Assembly (NCBI RefSeq): GCF_000739375.1
Contig: NZ_CP006704.1
Coordinates: forward strand, 4,464,001-4,528,000
DNA length: 64,000 nucleotides
Reading direction: 5' to 3'
From: Comamonas testosteroni TK102
GTDB taxonomy: Bacteria; Pseudomonadota; Gammaproteobacteria; Burkholderiales; Burkholderiaceae_C
Within the stretch, counting starts at the first letter, position 1, and each line of letters starts with the position of its first letter. Below the pieces are notes generated by a model. It saw only the letters and a program-made list of their open reading frames with translations. It was not told where the DNA came from and did not search any database. This document shows, one piece after another, positions 1 through 10,166 of the stretch. Both the position numbers and the translations under genes were made by a program.

Positions 1-437
1 GCAGTGCTCCGGGTCATGGCGGCATGGCCGACGCCCATGTCCGCGCTCGCATGTCGATGCGGCTTGGCAACCCGGATGCAGGCCGTTATCACAGGGAATC
101 CGGGTCGTCTCGTTTCATAGGCGATCAGATACCGAACAAAAAGCCGCCTATTTCCTCGTTTGTCATCTTCCGGACAGATTCACAATACATGCACCAGCGG
201 AATCCGGCCTGATGCAACGTCAGCTCCCAACCGGCATCCCAAGTCATCCCGACGGACGGCAAGGCAGTAAGGGAAATCCTACAGCCCTGCCTGTGAAACC
301 AGACCGGCGATACCGACGCTCCCCGACTTCAGTTCGATCAAGGCTTGAAACACAATTCATTTCAACAGATCGAAACACTTTTAACGTCTTGTTTGTGTGT
401 GCCGTGACGGTCTGTCGAGATTGAAAGGACTGGACCC
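1..437. other. Upstream region of flhD, no gene supported
   Basis: The open frames here are short, overlap on both strands, lack ribosome binding sites and resemble no family I know. The stretch from about 345 to 437 is less G+C-rich and probably holds the flhDC promoter and leader; a purine-rich AAAGGA stands about 8 bases before the flhD start. I could not assign a -35/-10 pair with confidence. Confidence 0.5.
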
Positions 438-764
438 ATGAACAACGAACAACTGCTTGCCGAGATCCGCGAAGCCAACCTCACCTACCTGATGCTGGCC
501 CAGACCCTGATCCGCCAGGACAAGGCCGAAGCCGTGTTCCGTCTGGGTCTGAACGAAGAGTCCTGCGAGCTGCTGGGCTCGCTGTCTTCGGCCCAGGTGC
601 TCAAGCTGGCATCGCGCAACACCTTGCTGGCCAGCTTCCGCGCCGATGACGAAATGGTCTGGAGCCTGCTGACCAACCACAGCAGCAACAAGATCGGCAA
701 CGCCGCCACCAATACGCTGCACGCCAACATCCTGATGGCCAGCCGTGTCTCCGAAGTGCTCTGA
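438..764 (+). CDS. flhD: Flagellar master regulator subunit FlhD
   Basis: FlhD pairs with FlhC to form the FlhD4C2 activator of class II flagellar promoters. The 108-residue product is slightly shorter than the enterobacterial protein and typical for Burkholderiales. It has the family's N-terminal EIREANLTYLMLAQTLI helix and a LNEE helix before the predicted helix-turn-helix around residues 60-85. An AAAGGA Shine-Dalgarno lies about 8 bases before the ATG. flhC follows after 38 bases with its own ribosome binding site, so the two are co-transcribed. No motA or motB follows, unlike the enterobacterial arrangement; the next gene is convergent ppc. Confidence 0.95.
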   Translation: MNNEQLLAEIREANLTYLMLAQTLIRQDKAEAVFRLGLNEESCELLGSLSSAQVLKLASRNTLLASFRADDEMVWSLLTNHSSNKIGNAATNTLHANILMASRVSEVL

Positions 765-802
765 GCACCCGCTAGCGACTACCTGGTTTTAAGGAGAGAT
801 AG

Positions 803-1354
803 ATGCCCGCCGCCAAGACTGCCACCAAAAGCGTTCTGAACGAATCCAAGCAAATCGAGCGCGCCGCCATGCTCATCGAGATGGGCGCCCGCATGCAGGT
901 GCTGGAGTCCGAGACCACGCTGTCTTATGAACGCCTGATCCGGCTGTACAAGGAAATCTCGGGCAAGTCTCCCTCCAAGGGCCAGCTGCCGTTTTCCACG
1001 GACTGGTTTCTGACCTGGCAGGAAAACATCCACAGCTCGCTGTTCCTCAACATCTACGAATACCTGTCCAAGGGCGTGGAGCTGGACTCGGCCGAGCAGC
1101 TGACCAAGGCCTATCGCCTCTATACCGAACAGATTCAGGCCGCCGAACTCGAGGTGCTGCTGTCCTTTACCCGCGCCTGGCGCCTGGTGAAGTTTGTCGA
1201 TGCACAGATGCTGACGCGCACCCAGTGCTCGGTCTGCAAGGGCCAGTTCGTGACTGAGCCTTACGAGAATGCGCGCCACTACCAGTGCGGCCTGTGCAAT
1301 CCTCCCGCTCGCGCCGGCAAGAGCAAGGCCGCCGGGTCCTTAATGCTTCACTGA
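803..1354 (+). CDS. flhC: Flagellar master regulator subunit FlhC
   Basis: DNA-contacting partner of FlhD in the cytoplasmic FlhD4C2 complex. The 183-residue length fits the family. The zinc site is visible as two CxxC pairs: Cys142/Cys145 (CSVC) and Cys162/Cys165 (CGLC). The C-terminal tail after the second pair is short and basic. An AAGGAG sits 6 bases before the ATG. It is the second gene of the flhDC unit and ends before a dispersed palindromic repeat and a strong hairpin shared with convergent ppc. Confidence 0.96.
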   Translation: MPAAKTATKSVLNESKQIERAAMLIEMGARMQVLESETTLSYERLIRLYKEISGKSPSKGQLPFSTDWFLTWQENIHSSLFLNIYEYLSKGVELDSAEQLTKAYRLYTEQIQAAELEVLLSFTRAWRLVKFVDAQMLTRTQCSVCKGQFVTEPYENARHYQCGLCNPPARAGKSKAAGSLMLH

Positions 1355-1363
1355 GGGGTTGAC

Positions 1364-1440
1364 TCCCCCTGAGCCGCTTTGCGGCTTCCCCCTGAGGGGG
1401 ACGACATCCTCGCTGCGCGGCGGCGCTTGCTTGATGTCTC
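1364..1440. repeat. Dispersed intergenic repeat, family A (copy 1)
   Basis: Begins with TCCCCCTGAGCCGCTTTGCG, forms a CCCCCTGAG/CCCCCTGAGGGGG-type stem, and continues with GGGACGACATCCTCGCTGCG and a CGGCGGCGCTTGCTTG tail. Copies start just after stop codons at 14607, 49174 and 60589. It behaves like a REP/BIME element. Confidence 0.8.
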
Positions 1441-1501
1441 GCTTTTGGAGCATGCCTGCTTGAAGGCTCTTCAACTTTCATAGCTATTAGCGCCATACAT
1501 A

Positions 1502-1537
1502 AAAGGGTTTGAAGCATTTATCGGCTTCAAACCCTTT
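1502..1537. terminator. Bidirectional terminator between flhC and ppc
   Basis: Perfect 14-bp arms (AAAGGGTTTGAAGC, 1502-1515, and its complement, 1524-1537) around an 8-base loop. The stem is A/T-ended on both sides and lies between convergent genes. TTTTAT follows when read toward the end of ppc's transcript. Confidence 0.75.
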
Positions 1538-1585
1538 ATTCATTGGCGACAACAGCTCCATATTCAGGAGCAGCCACCAGCGGCC

Positions 1586-4435
1586 TCAACCCGTGTTGCG
1601 CACTCCGGCGGCAATGCCATTGATGGACAGATGGATGCCGTTCTTGACCCTGTCGTCGGTCTGTCCCGCACGCCAGCGGCGCACCAGTTCCACCTGCAGA
1701 TGGTTCAGAGGATCGATATAGGGGAAGCGGTGGCGGATGGAACGCGCCAGTGCGGAGTTGTGCTCCAGGCGCTGCTTGTCGCCCGTGATCTGGTTGAGCG
1801 CTTCCACCGTGCTCTGCCACTCGGCCTCGATCGCACCGAAGATGCGGCGGCGCAAGCGCGTGTCGGTCACCAGCTCGCTGTAGCGCGAAGCCAGGTTCAG
1901 GTCGCTCTTGGCCAGCACCATGTCCATATTCGACAGCAGGGTGCGGAAGAACGGCCACTGGCGGTACATCTTCTGCAGCAGCGCCAGCTGGGCCTTGGCA
2001 TCCTTGCCCGGACGGTGGATGAAGGCCTGGATCGCCGAGCCGAAACCGTACCAGCCCGGCAGCGTCAGGCGGCACTGGCCCCAGCTGAAGCCCCAGGGAA
2101 TGGCGCGCAGGTCTTCGATGGCCTGGGTCGCCTTGCGCGATGCGGGGCGCGAGCCGATATTGAGTTCGGCGATCTCGCGAATCGGCGTGCTGCTGAAGAA
2201 GTAATTGGTAAAGCCCGGAGTCTCGTAGACCAGCGCGCGGTAGGCCGCCATGCTGGTTTCGGACAGAAACGCCGCAGCCTCCAGGAAGGCCTTGGTCGCC
2301 GGCTTGGTCGGCTGCAGCAGCGTGGCCTCCAATGTGGCGGCCACCAGGGTCTCCAGATTGCGGCGCCCGATCTCGGGATTGGCATATTTGGAGGCGATGA
2401 CCTCGCCCTGCTCGGTCAAACGGATCTGACCACGCACCGTGCCTGGCGGCTGCGCCAGAATGGCCTGGTAGCTGGGGCCGCCGCCACGCCCCACAGTGCC
2501 ACCGCGGCCGTGGAACATGCGCAGCCGGATGCCGTAGTGATCGGCCAGATCGTCAAACAGATCGACCAGCGCAATCTCGGCCCGGTACAGCTCCCAGTTG
2601 CTGGTGAAGATGCCGCCGTCCTTGTTGCTGTCGCTGTAGCCCAGCATGATGTCCTGCTCGCCGCCGCTTTTCCGCACCAGTTCGGCAATGCCGGGCAACT
2701 GGTAGTAGCGGCGCATGATGGGCGCGGCATTGCGCAGGTCCTCGATGGTCTCGAACAGCGGCACCACGATCAGGTCGCATTGCGCACCGTCCTGCAGGGT
2801 GCCGCGCAGCAGGCCCACTTCCTTTTGCAGCAGCAACACCTCGAGCAGATCGCTGACGGTCTCGGTGTGGCTGATGATGCAATGGCGAATCGCCTCGCCG
2901 CCCAGGCGCTCGCGCAGGCGCTTGGCGGTCTCGAAGATGGCCAGCTCGCTGCGCGTGTGGTCGCCGTAGTCGCCGCCCATGACGCGCAGGGGGCGTGCGT
3001 CTTCGAGCAGGCGCACCAGCAGCGCGCATTTGGCGTCTTCTTCGAGAAGGCTGTAATCAAGCTCGACCTTGGCGACCGAGAGCAGCTCGCGCACCACTTC
3101 CTCATGCTTGTCCGAGCTTTGGCGCAGATCCACCGTGGACAGATAGAAGCCGAAGACCCGCACCGCGCGCATCAGCGGGCGCAGGCGCTGCGGCGCCAGC
3201 GCATCGCCGTGATAGCGCGACAGCGAGTCGTCGATGATCTGCAGATCGGCCAGAAACGCATCGGCCGATGCATAGGCATTCTGGGGCGCCACGGCATGAC
3301 GTGCCGCCTCGCCGCCCGTCAGTTGCTTGAGCGTCGCGGCCAGACGCGCATAGATGCCCGTCAGCGCCCGGCGATAAGGCTCGTCGCTGCGGTGCACATT
3401 GTGGTCAGGCGAGGCATCAGCCAGCGTCTGCATCTCGGGCGTGATATCGACCAGATTGGCCGACAGCGACAGCTCGCCGCCCAGATAGTGCACCTCGCGC
3501 AGATAGTGGCGCAGCGCCACGTCGGCCTGGCGCGACAGGGCCAGCTCCAGACTCTCTGCCGTCACAAAGGGGTTGCCGTCGCGATCGCCGCCAATCCATT
3601 GACCCATGCGCAAAAAGCTCTGCTCGGGCAGCTTCTCGCCCAGCTCCTGCTCCAGCTGCTCGTAGATCTTGGGGATCTCCTGCAGGAACGTGGCCTCGTA
3701 ATAGGACAGGGCGTTCTCGATCTCGTCGGCCACCGTGAGCTTGGAATGGCGCAGCAGCCGGGTCTGCCAGAGCTGGGCCACGCAGGCACGCAGCTGCGCC
3801 TCCACCCGCGTCAGCTCGCGCGGGGTCAGTGCATCCTTGGCACTGTTGTAGAGCTGGGCGCGCATCAGGATATCGTCGCGCTCGGCCAGCAATTGGGCAA
3901 TGCGGCGCTCGGCCGTCAGAATGCTCTGGCGCTGCACCTCGGTGGGGTGGGCCGTCAGCACCGGCGAGATGAAGCTCCTGGCCAGCGTGTCGACCACCGT
4001 GGCGGGCGAGATGCCCGCCCAGCGCAGGCGTGCCAGTGCCACCTCGATGCTGCCTTCCTGTGTGTTGCCGGCGCGCTCGTGCACGGCGCGGCGGCGGATG
4101 TGGTGGCGGTCTTCGGCCAGATTGGCCAGGTGCGAGAAATAGGTGAAGGCGCGAATCACGCTCACCGTCTGGTCGCTGGACAGTCCCTTGAGCAGCTTCT
4201 TCAGTGCCTTGTCGGCCGCTTCGTCGGCATCGCGCCGGAAGGCCACCGAAAGCTGGCGTACCTGCTCGACCAGCTCGTAGGCCGGCCCACCTTCCTGCTC
4301 GCGAATCACATCGCCCAGAATGCGCCCCAGCAGCCGTATGTCCTCGATCAGCGGCAAATCCTTGTCGGTCTTGCGTGCCGGCTTTTCGCCATGTTTGTCT
4401 GCATGTGCGGCGCTCTTGGGGCGGGCGGAAGGCAT
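1586..4435 (-). CDS. ppc: Phosphoenolpyruvate carboxylase
   Basis: Cytoplasmic anaplerotic enzyme that carboxylates phosphoenolpyruvate with bicarbonate to oxaloacetate, feeding the TCA cycle. At 949 residues it is slightly longer than the E. coli enzyme because of a basic N-terminal extension of about 25 residues. The first active-site signature [13 protein letters not shown] holds the catalytic His at about residue 163. The second signature [14 protein letters not shown] holds the essential Arg at about 644, with [10 protein letters not shown] just before it. It ends in the expected NTG. The gene is divergent from hemC across 78 bases, so promoters must lie there, and convergent with flhC. 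Confidence 0.98.
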   Translation of the reverse strand: MPSARPKSAAHADKHGEKPARKTDKDLPLIEDIRLLGRILGDVIREQEGGPAYELVEQVRQLSVAFRRDADEAADKALKKLLKGLSSDQTVSVIRAFTYFSHLANLAEDRHHIRRRAVHERAGNTQEGSIEVALARLRWAGISPATVVDTLARSFISPVLTAHPTEVQRQSILTAERRIAQLLAERDDILMRAQLYNSAKDALTPRELTRVEAQLRACVAQLWQTRLLRHSKLTVADEIENALSYYEATFLQEIPKIYEQLEQELGEKLPEQSFLRMGQWIGGDRDGNPFVTAESLELALSRQADVALRHYLREVHYLGGELSLSANLVDITPEMQTLADASPDHNVHRSDEPYRRALTGIYARLAATLKQLTGGEAARHAVAPQNAYASADAFLADLQIIDDSLSRYHGDALAPQRLRPLMRAVRVFGFYLSTVDLRQSSDKHEEVVRELLSVAKVELDYSLLEEDAKCALLVRLLEDARPLRVMGGDYGDHTRSELAIFETAKRLRERLGGEAIRHCIISHTETVSDLLEVLLLQKEVGLLRGTLQDGAQCDLIVVPLFETIEDLRNAAPIMRRYYQLPGIAELVRKSGGEQDIMLGYSDSNKDGGIFTSNWELYRAEIALVDLFDDLADHYGIRLRMFHGRGGTVGRGGGPSYQAILAQPPGTVRGQIRLTEQGEVIASKYANPEIGRRNLETLVAATLEATLLQPTKPATKAFLEAAAFLSETSMAAYRALVYETPGFTNYFFSSTPIREIAELNIGSRPASRKATQAIEDLRAIPWGFSWGQCRLTLPGWYGFGSAIQAFIHRPGKDAKAQLALLQKMYRQWPFFRTLLSNMDMVLAKSDLNLASRYSELVTDTRLRRRIFGAIEAEWQSTVEALNQITGDKQRLEHNSALARSIRHRFPYIDPLNHLQVELVRRWRAGQTDDRVKNGIHLSINGIAAGVRNTG

Positions 4436-4513
4436 GAACTATTCTCCTTGGGCACGGTGTAAGGCAACTTGCCATGCTAGCATTCCCTGTTACCCGTTCG
4501 AGACCGCGCCGTC

Positions 4514-5458
4514 ATGAAATTTTCTGCATCCTCACCCGCATCCATCGTCATTGCCACACGCGAGAGCCAGCTGGCCATGTGGCAGGCCGAGCATGTGCAG
4601 GCGATCTTGCGCGGCCGCGGCCACAGCGTCGATCTGCTGGGGATGACGACCAAGGGCGATCAGATTCTGGACCGTGCCCTGTCCAAGGTGGGCGGCAAGG
4701 GCCTGTTCGTCAAGGAGCTGGAAGTGGCTCTCGAGGAAGGCCGCGCCGATCTGGCCGTGCACTCCCTGAAGGACGTGCCCATGGAGCTGCCCGAGGGCTT
4801 TGTGCTGGCCTGCGTGATGACGCGCGAAGACCCGCGCGACGCCTTTGTCTCCAACCGCTATGCATCGCTGGACGAGCTGCCCCAGGGGGCCGTGGTCGGC
4901 ACCTCCAGCCTGCGTCGCCAGGCCCTGCTGCAGGCGCTGCGCCCCGATCTCAAGATCGAGGCCTTGCGCGGCAATGTCAACACCCGCCTGCGCAAGCTCG
5001 ACGAAGGTCAGTACGACGCCATCGTGCTCGCCGCCGCCGGCCTGATGCGCCTGGAGATGAGCGATCGCATCCGCGCCAGGTTCGATCCGGCCCAGATGCT
5101 TCCCGCTGCCGGTCAAGGCGCATTGGGCATCGAGGTGCGCGCAGACCGCCAGGACATCATCGACGCCCTGGCCCCGCTGGCCCATATGCCCACCTGGCTG
5201 ACCGTGACTGCCGAGCGCACCGTCAGCCGCTGCATGGGCGGCAGTTGCTCCATGCCGCTGGCCGCCTACGGCCGCTTTGAAAGCGACATCCTGCACATGG
5301 ATGCGGCCTGGGGCGACATGGAAGGCGACAAGGGCCTGGTGCGCGTGCAGGCCAGCGCCAGCGTGACGGACTTTGCCAGCGCCAACGCCCTGGGCGAACA
5401 ACTGGCCGCGCAGCTGCAAGCGGCGGGTGCCGTACCTGCGGCGCCCAAGCAGGACTGA
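4514..5458 (+). CDS. hemC: Hydroxymethylbilane synthase
   Basis: Porphobilinogen deaminase: polymerises four porphobilinogens into hydroxymethylbilane in haem synthesis. The 314-residue protein has the N-terminal [15 protein letters not shown], the [18 protein letters not shown] segment with the catalytic Asp-containing loop, and [11 protein letters not shown] for substrate carboxylates. Cys245 in [12 protein letters not shown] is the attachment site of the dipyrromethane cofactor. It is first gene of a four-gene haem run; hemD begins 13 bases after its stop. Confidence 0.98.
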   Translation: MKFSASSPASIVIATRESQLAMWQAEHVQAILRGRGHSVDLLGMTTKGDQILDRALSKVGGKGLFVKELEVALEEGRADLAVHSLKDVPMELPEGFVLACVMTREDPRDAFVSNRYASLDELPQGAVVGTSSLRRQALLQALRPDLKIEALRGNVNTRLRKLDEGQYDAIVLAAAGLMRLEMSDRIRARFDPAQMLPAAGQGALGIEVRADRQDIIDALAPLAHMPTWLTVTAERTVSRCMGGSCSMPLAAYGRFESDILHMDAAWGDMEGDKGLVRVQASASVTDFASANALGEQLAAQLQAAGAVPAAPKQD

Positions 5459-5471
5459 GCCACGCCTGCCC

Positions 5472-6305
5472 ATGCGCCGTGTTCTGGTCACCCGCCCTTT
5501 GCATGATGCGAAACCCTGGGTCGACGCGTTTCGTGCCCGCGGCCTGCAGGCCGAGGTCTTGCCGCTGCTGGCCATCGCAGGCTGCACGGACCCGGCTGCC
5601 CATCAAGCTCTGCTGAGCGCACGCCAGCTGGCGCTCAAGCCCGGGCACTACCGGGCCGTGATGTTTGTCAGCGGCAATGCGGCGCAGTATTTCCTTGCAT
5701 CAAACACACCTCAAACGCGCACTGGAAAATCGCTTCTAGCTCCTGATACCAGAGCATGGACTCCGGGCCCGGGTACGGAGCGTGCCTTGCTGGAACTCGG
5801 GCTGAGCTTCCGCCAGATCGACGGCCCCAGCCCCGATGCCGCCCAGTTCGAGTCCGAAGCGCTGTGGCAGAACGTCCATGACCAGATTCGAGCAGGCGAC
5901 CGCGTGCTGATCGTGCGCGGCGCCAGCCCCGCCACCGGCAATGCCGGCAAGCCTGCACCATCCACCCAGGGTGCGGGCCGTGACTGGCTGGCAGCCCGGC
6001 TGCGTGAAGCCGGCGCCGAGGTGGAGCTGCTGGCCGTGTATGAGCGCCAGCTTCCCAGCTGGACGGCGCAGCAGCTGGATGTCGCGCGGCAGGCCGCCAG
6101 CGACGGCAGCCTGTGGCTGTTCAGCAGCTCGGAAGCTGTTGCCAACCTGCAACAGCTTCTGCCCGAACAAAAATGGCACCTGGGGTTAGCGCTCACCACC
6201 CATGAACGCATTGCCAGCAAAGCACTTTCAGCAGGTTTCGGTCGGGTTTTGCACAGTCGCCCAAGTCTGGACGATGTGGTGGCGTCTATAGAATCGGTTC
6301 TATGA
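5472..6305 (+). CDS. hemD: Uroporphyrinogen-III synthase
   Basis: Cyclises hydroxymethylbilane with inversion of ring D to uroporphyrinogen III. I chose the ATG at 5472, giving 277 residues starting MRRVLVTRPLHDAKPWVDAF, because this is the normal family N-terminus; an upstream in-frame start would overlap hemC by about 85 bases and add unrelated residues. The family is poorly conserved, but VRG-SP near residue 150 and the LWLFSSSEAV segment near 220 fit. About 20 residues after NAAQYFLASN look like a low-similarity insertion. The stop overlaps the hemX start as ATGA, implying translational coupling. Confidence 0.92.
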   Translation: MRRVLVTRPLHDAKPWVDAFRARGLQAEVLPLLAIAGCTDPAAHQALLSARQLALKPGHYRAVMFVSGNAAQYFLASNTPQTRTGKSLLAPDTRAWTPGPGTERALLELGLSFRQIDGPSPDAAQFESEALWQNVHDQIRAGDRVLIVRGASPATGNAGKPAPSTQGAGRDWLAARLREAGAEVELLAVYERQLPSWTAQQLDVARQAASDGSLWLFSSSEAVANLQQLLPEQKWHLGLALTTHERIASKALSAGFGRVLHSRPSLDDVVASIESVL

Positions 6306-7417
6306 GCTCCGATGCCATCCCCACCTCCGACAAGCAACCCATATCCCCACCACCCAGCCAGGACCATCCCGCCCCTGTTCAGACCGGGCGGGGCGCGCCC
6401 GTGGCTCTGGTGCTGACGCTGGGCGCGGTGGCCGTCGCCGCCCTGGTGGCCTGCGGCATGCTGTGGCAGCGCGTGGGCAATATGCAGGAGCAATTGGCGC
6501 GTCAGTCGGCGCAGTCGGGCGCTCAGTCGGTGGAGGCACGCACCCTGGCCAAGGACGCTCAGGATCTCGCCCGCGACAGTGCTGCACGCGTTTCCGTGAT
6601 GGAGGCCCGTGTGGCCGAAATCAGCCTGCAGCGCAACCAGCTTGAAGAGCTGATGCAGAGCATATCGCGCTCGCGCGATGAAAACCTGGTGGCCGATATC
6701 GATTCCTCGGTACGCATGGCCCAGCAGCAGGCCGAGCTCTCGGGCAGCCTGCAGCCGCTGGTCGCCAGCCTCAAATCGGCGAGAAAGCGTGTGGAAAGCA
6801 CGGCCCAGCCGCGCCTGGCCCCGGTGGTGCGCGCCATCGACCTGGATCTGGACAAGCTCTCGCGCATGAGCGTGACGGACACCACGGGAGTGCTCAGCCG
6901 TATCGAAGACCTGATCCGCCAGGTAGACGACCTGGCCCTGATCAACGATGTGGGTCGTCCGCGCGCGCGCGATGCCCAGCCCCGCAAGACGGCGACCGCC
7001 CATGACACGCCCGAGGACGCCGATCTCTCGCCCACGCAGTGGATCTGGTGGCAAGGCCAGGGTCAGCGGGTCTGGGACTCCTTCCGGGACGGTGCGGCCG
7101 ATCTGGTGCGCGTGCGCCGCATCGATCACCCCGAGGTGGCCCTGCTGGCCCCCGAGCAGGGCTATTTCCTGCGCGAAAACCTCAAGCTGCAACTGCTCAA
7201 TGCCCGTCTGGCCCTGCTGTCGCGCCAATGGGAGTCGGCCCGCGCCGACCTGAGCGCGGCAGGCGCCCTGCTCAACAAATACTTCGACGCACGCTCGCGG
7301 CGTACCCAGATCGCCCAGGCACAGCTGCAGCAGATTCAGGCCAATCTGCATTCGGGCGGACGCGTACAGCTTGAAGACACGCTGAATGCACTGGCCACGG
7401 CGGCAGCCGGCCGCTGA
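6302..7417 (+). CDS. hemX: HemX-type membrane protein
   Basis: Inner-membrane protein regularly encoded between hemD and hemY. It is often annotated as uroporphyrinogen-III C-methyltransferase, but the sequence has no SAM-binding methyltransferase signature. The 371 residues comprise a Pro-rich cytoplasmic start, one transmembrane helix at about 32-56 (VALVLTLGAVAVAALVAC), and a long helical, probably coiled-coil periplasmic part rich in Gln, Glu and Ala. A WIWWQGQGQRVWDSF segment marks the conserved C-terminal half. The role, probably scaffolding of haem enzymes, is inferred from the family and the operon. Confidence 0.9.
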   Translation: MSSDAIPTSDKQPISPPPSQDHPAPVQTGRGAPVALVLTLGAVAVAALVACGMLWQRVGNMQEQLARQSAQSGAQSVEARTLAKDAQDLARDSAARVSVMEARVAEISLQRNQLEELMQSISRSRDENLVADIDSSVRMAQQQAELSGSLQPLVASLKSARKRVESTAQPRLAPVVRAIDLDLDKLSRMSVTDTTGVLSRIEDLIRQVDDLALINDVGRPRARDAQPRKTATAHDTPEDADLSPTQWIWWQGQGQRVWDSFRDGAADLVRVRRIDHPEVALLAPEQGYFLRENLKLQLLNARLALLSRQWESARADLSAAGALLNKYFDARSRRTQIAQAQLQQIQANLHSGGRVQLEDTLNALATAAAGR

Positions 7418-7434
7418 TCGGGGAGGACACAGAG

Positions 7435-8745
7435 ATGCGCGCCGCCTTGTGGTTGATGGGTCTGTTTGCCGTGGCCGTGGCCATGGCCTTGTTTGCCGGC
7501 AATAACCAAAGCTCGGTCACCTGGTTCTGGTCGCCCTACCGGGTGGACATGTCGCTGAACCTGGCCCTGGTTCTGCTATTTCTCGCGTTCGTGCTGCTCT
7601 ATGCCGCGCTGCGCGCTCTGGCGGTGCTGCTGCAAATGCCGCACCAGGCACGCCGCTGGCGCATGCAGCAAAAAGAGCGCGGCATGAACCAGAGCCTGCT
7701 CGAAGCGCTCTCGCATCTGCAGGCCGGCCGCTTCCTGCGCGCCCGCAAGTCAGCGCTCGCGGCCCTGTCCACCGAACAATCGCTGCGCGAGGCCAAGGCA
7801 GGCCTGCCTTATGGCGAGCGCCTGAACGCCACCGCCCATCTGATCGCCGCCGATGCATCCCATGCCTTGCAGGATGCCGCCCTGCGCGACCAGCACTGGC
7901 AGCAGGCTCTGGACGTGCTGCCGGTGCCCGGCAACACCCAGGACTCGGAAATTCGCGAAGGCGCCCAGATGCGCGCCGCCCGCTGGGCACTGGACGACCG
8001 CGATGCTGCCGAATCGATTCGGCGTCTGGGCGAGCTGCCGCTGGGTGCGGGCCGCCGCACGATTGCCCTGCGCATCAAGCTCAAGGCCGCACGCCTGTCC
8101 GGCAACACGCAGGTGGCGCTGGACACCGCCCGTCTGCTGGCCAAGCACCGTGCGTTCTCTCCCGCAGCCTCAGCCAGCGTGGTGCGCGGCCTGCTGTTGG
8201 CCAGCATCCGCGATGCGCGCGACACCTCGGCGCTGCAGCAGTTCTGGCTGTCACTGGATGAGGACGAGCGCGCCATGCCCGAAGTGGCCATTCCGGCCAC
8301 CGAGCGCCTGATCGAACTGGGCGGCGAAGCCCAGCAGGCGCGCACCTGGCTGCTGCCGGTTTGGGAACATCTGCTGACCCAGCCCGGCCCGCGCACGGAA
8401 ACGCATCTGCCCAAGCTGGTGGAGGTGCTGCAATCGAGCCTGGGCAAGCTGGATGGCGCCTGGCTGGCGCGCATGGAGACTGCGGCCAATGCCAACCCGC
8501 GCGAGCCGCGCCTGCAATACCTGGCCGGCATGGCCTGCGTACAGCGCGAGCTGTGGGGCAAGGCCCAGCAGTTGCTGACCCGCGCCGCACCGCAGCTGCA
8601 AGACCCCCAGCTGCGCACCCGCGCCTGGCAGCGCCTGGCGCTGATGGCCGAGCACCGTGGCGATATGGAGGCCTCGGCCATCGCCTGGAAACTCGCAGCC
8701 CAGGCCATGGTGGTGCTGCCGGACAATCCGGCGCAGGACGAATAG
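7435..8745 (+). CDS. hemY: HemY-type membrane TPR protein
   Basis: Last gene of the hemCDXY run. The 436 residues start with two transmembrane helices (about 4-22 and 40-62), then alpha-helical TPR-like repeats to the C terminus. This is the proteobacterial HemY architecture; it is unrelated to the Bacillus protoporphyrinogen oxidase of the same name. GGAGGACACAGAG precedes the ATG. The family is thought to assist late haem synthesis, but no catalytic motif is visible. Ends in a short acidic tail (DNPAQDE). Confidence 0.9.
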   Translation: MRAALWLMGLFAVAVAMALFAGNNQSSVTWFWSPYRVDMSLNLALVLLFLAFVLLYAALRALAVLLQMPHQARRWRMQQKERGMNQSLLEALSHLQAGRFLRARKSALAALSTEQSLREAKAGLPYGERLNATAHLIAADASHALQDAALRDQHWQQALDVLPVPGNTQDSEIREGAQMRAARWALDDRDAAESIRRLGELPLGAGRRTIALRIKLKAARLSGNTQVALDTARLLAKHRAFSPAASASVVRGLLLASIRDARDTSALQQFWLSLDEDERAMPEVAIPATERLIELGGEAQQARTWLLPVWEHLLTQPGPRTETHLPKLVEVLQSSLGKLDGAWLARMETAANANPREPRLQYLAGMACVQRELWGKAQQLLTRAAPQLQDPQLRTRAWQRLALMAEHRGDMEASAIAWKLAAQAMVVLPDNPAQDE

Positions 8746-8824
8746 GCGCAGCCTCGCAAGGGACACGGCGTCGCGCGGACGCTATGCGGCCCACGACCCA
8801 GCAGCCCCTTAGCGCAAAGCAAAA

Positions 8825-8863
8825 GGCCACAGCCGCCGCGACAAATCGCGAGCGACCGTGGCC
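8825..8863 (-). terminator. Terminator of the molybdenum hydroxylase operon
   Basis: GGCCAC arms (8825-8830 and 8858-8863) with an inner CGCGA/TCGCG stem. On the minus strand the stem is followed by TTTTGCTTTG. It lies 17 bases past the cytochrome stop codon and could also stop hemY transcripts. Confidence 0.65.
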
Positions 8864-8879
8864 TCGAGCCAGTCCGGAG

Positions 8880-10166
8880 TTACTTGCTGTGCTCTATGGT
8901 CTTCACATGCTCAGCCACCTGCGCGGCGGTCACGTCGCCAGGTCGGCCGCCCCAGGTCTGACGCATGTAGTTGACCAGATCGGCCATCTCCTCGTTGCTG
9001 AGCTTGTCGGCATAGCCCGGCATGGTCTGCATGCGCTCGCCATGAGCCAGATCACGCTCGTGCACGCCCTCGCGGATCACGCGAATCAGGTTGATTGGTG
9101 TGGGGAACATGGCCGTGGTGTTGGTGCTCATGGGCACCGACGAATGCGGCTGGCCCTGGCCCTGCGCACCATGGCAGCCCGCGCACAGGCCCAGGTACAG
9201 GTTCTCGCCCTTGACGCTGGTCTGCCCCTCGGCAGCCTTGACCTTGGGCCCGGGCAGCTCGCGGTTCTGGGTCAGATAGGCGGCCATGGCGCGCACATCG
9301 GCCTCCGCCATGCGCGAGGTGGAATGCTCGAGCACCGATGACATGCGGAAAGTCATCACCCCTTGAGGCGACAGGCCGGTGCGGAAGAATCTGACCAGAT
9401 CGTCCTTGGTCCACCCGCGCTCGCTCAGGGCATCGGGGGTCAGCGCCGGAGCGTACGAACCCTCGATGGTATTGCCCTCGAGATAGCGCGAGCCATCCAT
9501 GGCGAAGGTGGCCTTGGTGCGCGGGCTGTGGCATTCGGCACAGTGGCCCAGCACATCCACCAGATACTTGCCGCGCACCAGTTCGTCCACCGACATGTCG
9601 AACTCCTTGGCTGCGGGGCGATTGAGCGCATTCCACATGGCCACGGCAGGACGGATGTTGAACGGGAAGTTCATCTCGCTGGGCTTGTTGGCGACTTCCA
9701 CGGCAGGCTGCTTCATCAGCCATACCCAGAGCGCATCGACATCGGCACGCGTGATCTGGTGGTAGCTGGCATAAGGCATGGCCGGATACAGGTTCTTGCG
9801 CCCTGGCGCCATGCCGGCAGCCACTGCCCGGTACAGATCGTCGGCCGTCCAGCCACCTATGCCGTGCTCCTTGGAAGGCGAGATATTGGTACCGTAAAGC
9901 GTACCCATGGGAGTGACCATGGGTACACCGCCCGCCAGCTCCGCCCCTGTGGCCGGAGAGCTGTGGCAGGCCGCGCAGTCACCACCGCGAAACACCTGCT
10001 CGCCGCGTTTGTACAGCGCATCGAACTCCTGCGGACCCAGCTTGGCAAAGTCCACCGTGGCCGGCGGGACGTCACCGCTTGCGCTGCCGTACAGGTACAT
10101 GCTCCCGGCCACGAGCACGCCCAGAACGGCGGCTGCGCCCAGGCTTTTGATCCAGGTCTTAGCCAT
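8880..10166 (-). CDS. Tri-haem cytochrome c subunit of molybdenum hydroxylase
   Basis: Membrane-anchored periplasmic cytochrome that passes electrons from the molybdenum hydroxylase encoded upstream to the respiratory chain. Three CXXCH haem sites are visible: CAACH at 64-68, CAECH at 209-213 and CAGCH at 328-332. The hydrophobic N terminus (residues 8-26) is a signal anchor. The 428-residue, three-domain plan matches the cytochrome subunits of acetic-acid-bacterial alcohol dehydrogenases and of nicotinate- or isoquinoline-type dehydrogenases. The start overlaps the end of the 2Fe-2S gene by 8 bases, so the three genes form one operon. The substrate cannot be told from the sequence. Confidence 0.9.
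   Translation of the reverse strand: MAKTWIKSLGAAAVLGVLVAGSMYLYGSASGDVPPATVDFAKLGPQEFDALYKRGEQVFRGGDCAACHSSPATGAELAGGVPMVTPMGTLYGTNISPSKEHGIGGWTADDLYRAVAAGMAPGRKNLYPAMPYASYHQITRADVDALWVWLMKQPAVEVANKPSEMNFPFNIRPAVAMWNALNRPAAKEFDMSVDELVRGKYLVDVLGHCAECHSPRTKATFAMDGSRYLEGNTIEGSYAPALTPDALSERGWTKDDLVRFFRTGLSPQGVMTFRMSSVLEHSTSRMAEADVRAMAAYLTQNRELPGPKVKAAEGQTSVKGENLYLGLCAGCHGAQGQGQPHSSVPMSTNTTAMFPTPINLIRVIREGVHERDLAHGERMQTMPGYADKLSNEEMADLVNYMRQTWGGRPGDVTAAQVAEHVKTIEHSK

Noticed and set aside
1631..4462. 943-codon open frame antisense to ppc
   Set aside because: Mirror of a high-G+C gene with third-position bias; product is low-complexity Arg/Gln/His-rich, has no ribosome binding site and no family. 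Ppc on the other strand is unambiguous.
5690..5760. Family B repeat inserted inside hemD
   Set aside because: The local segment AAATCGCTTCTAGCTCCTGATA is only loosely similar and lacks the paired AGCGCTT arms.
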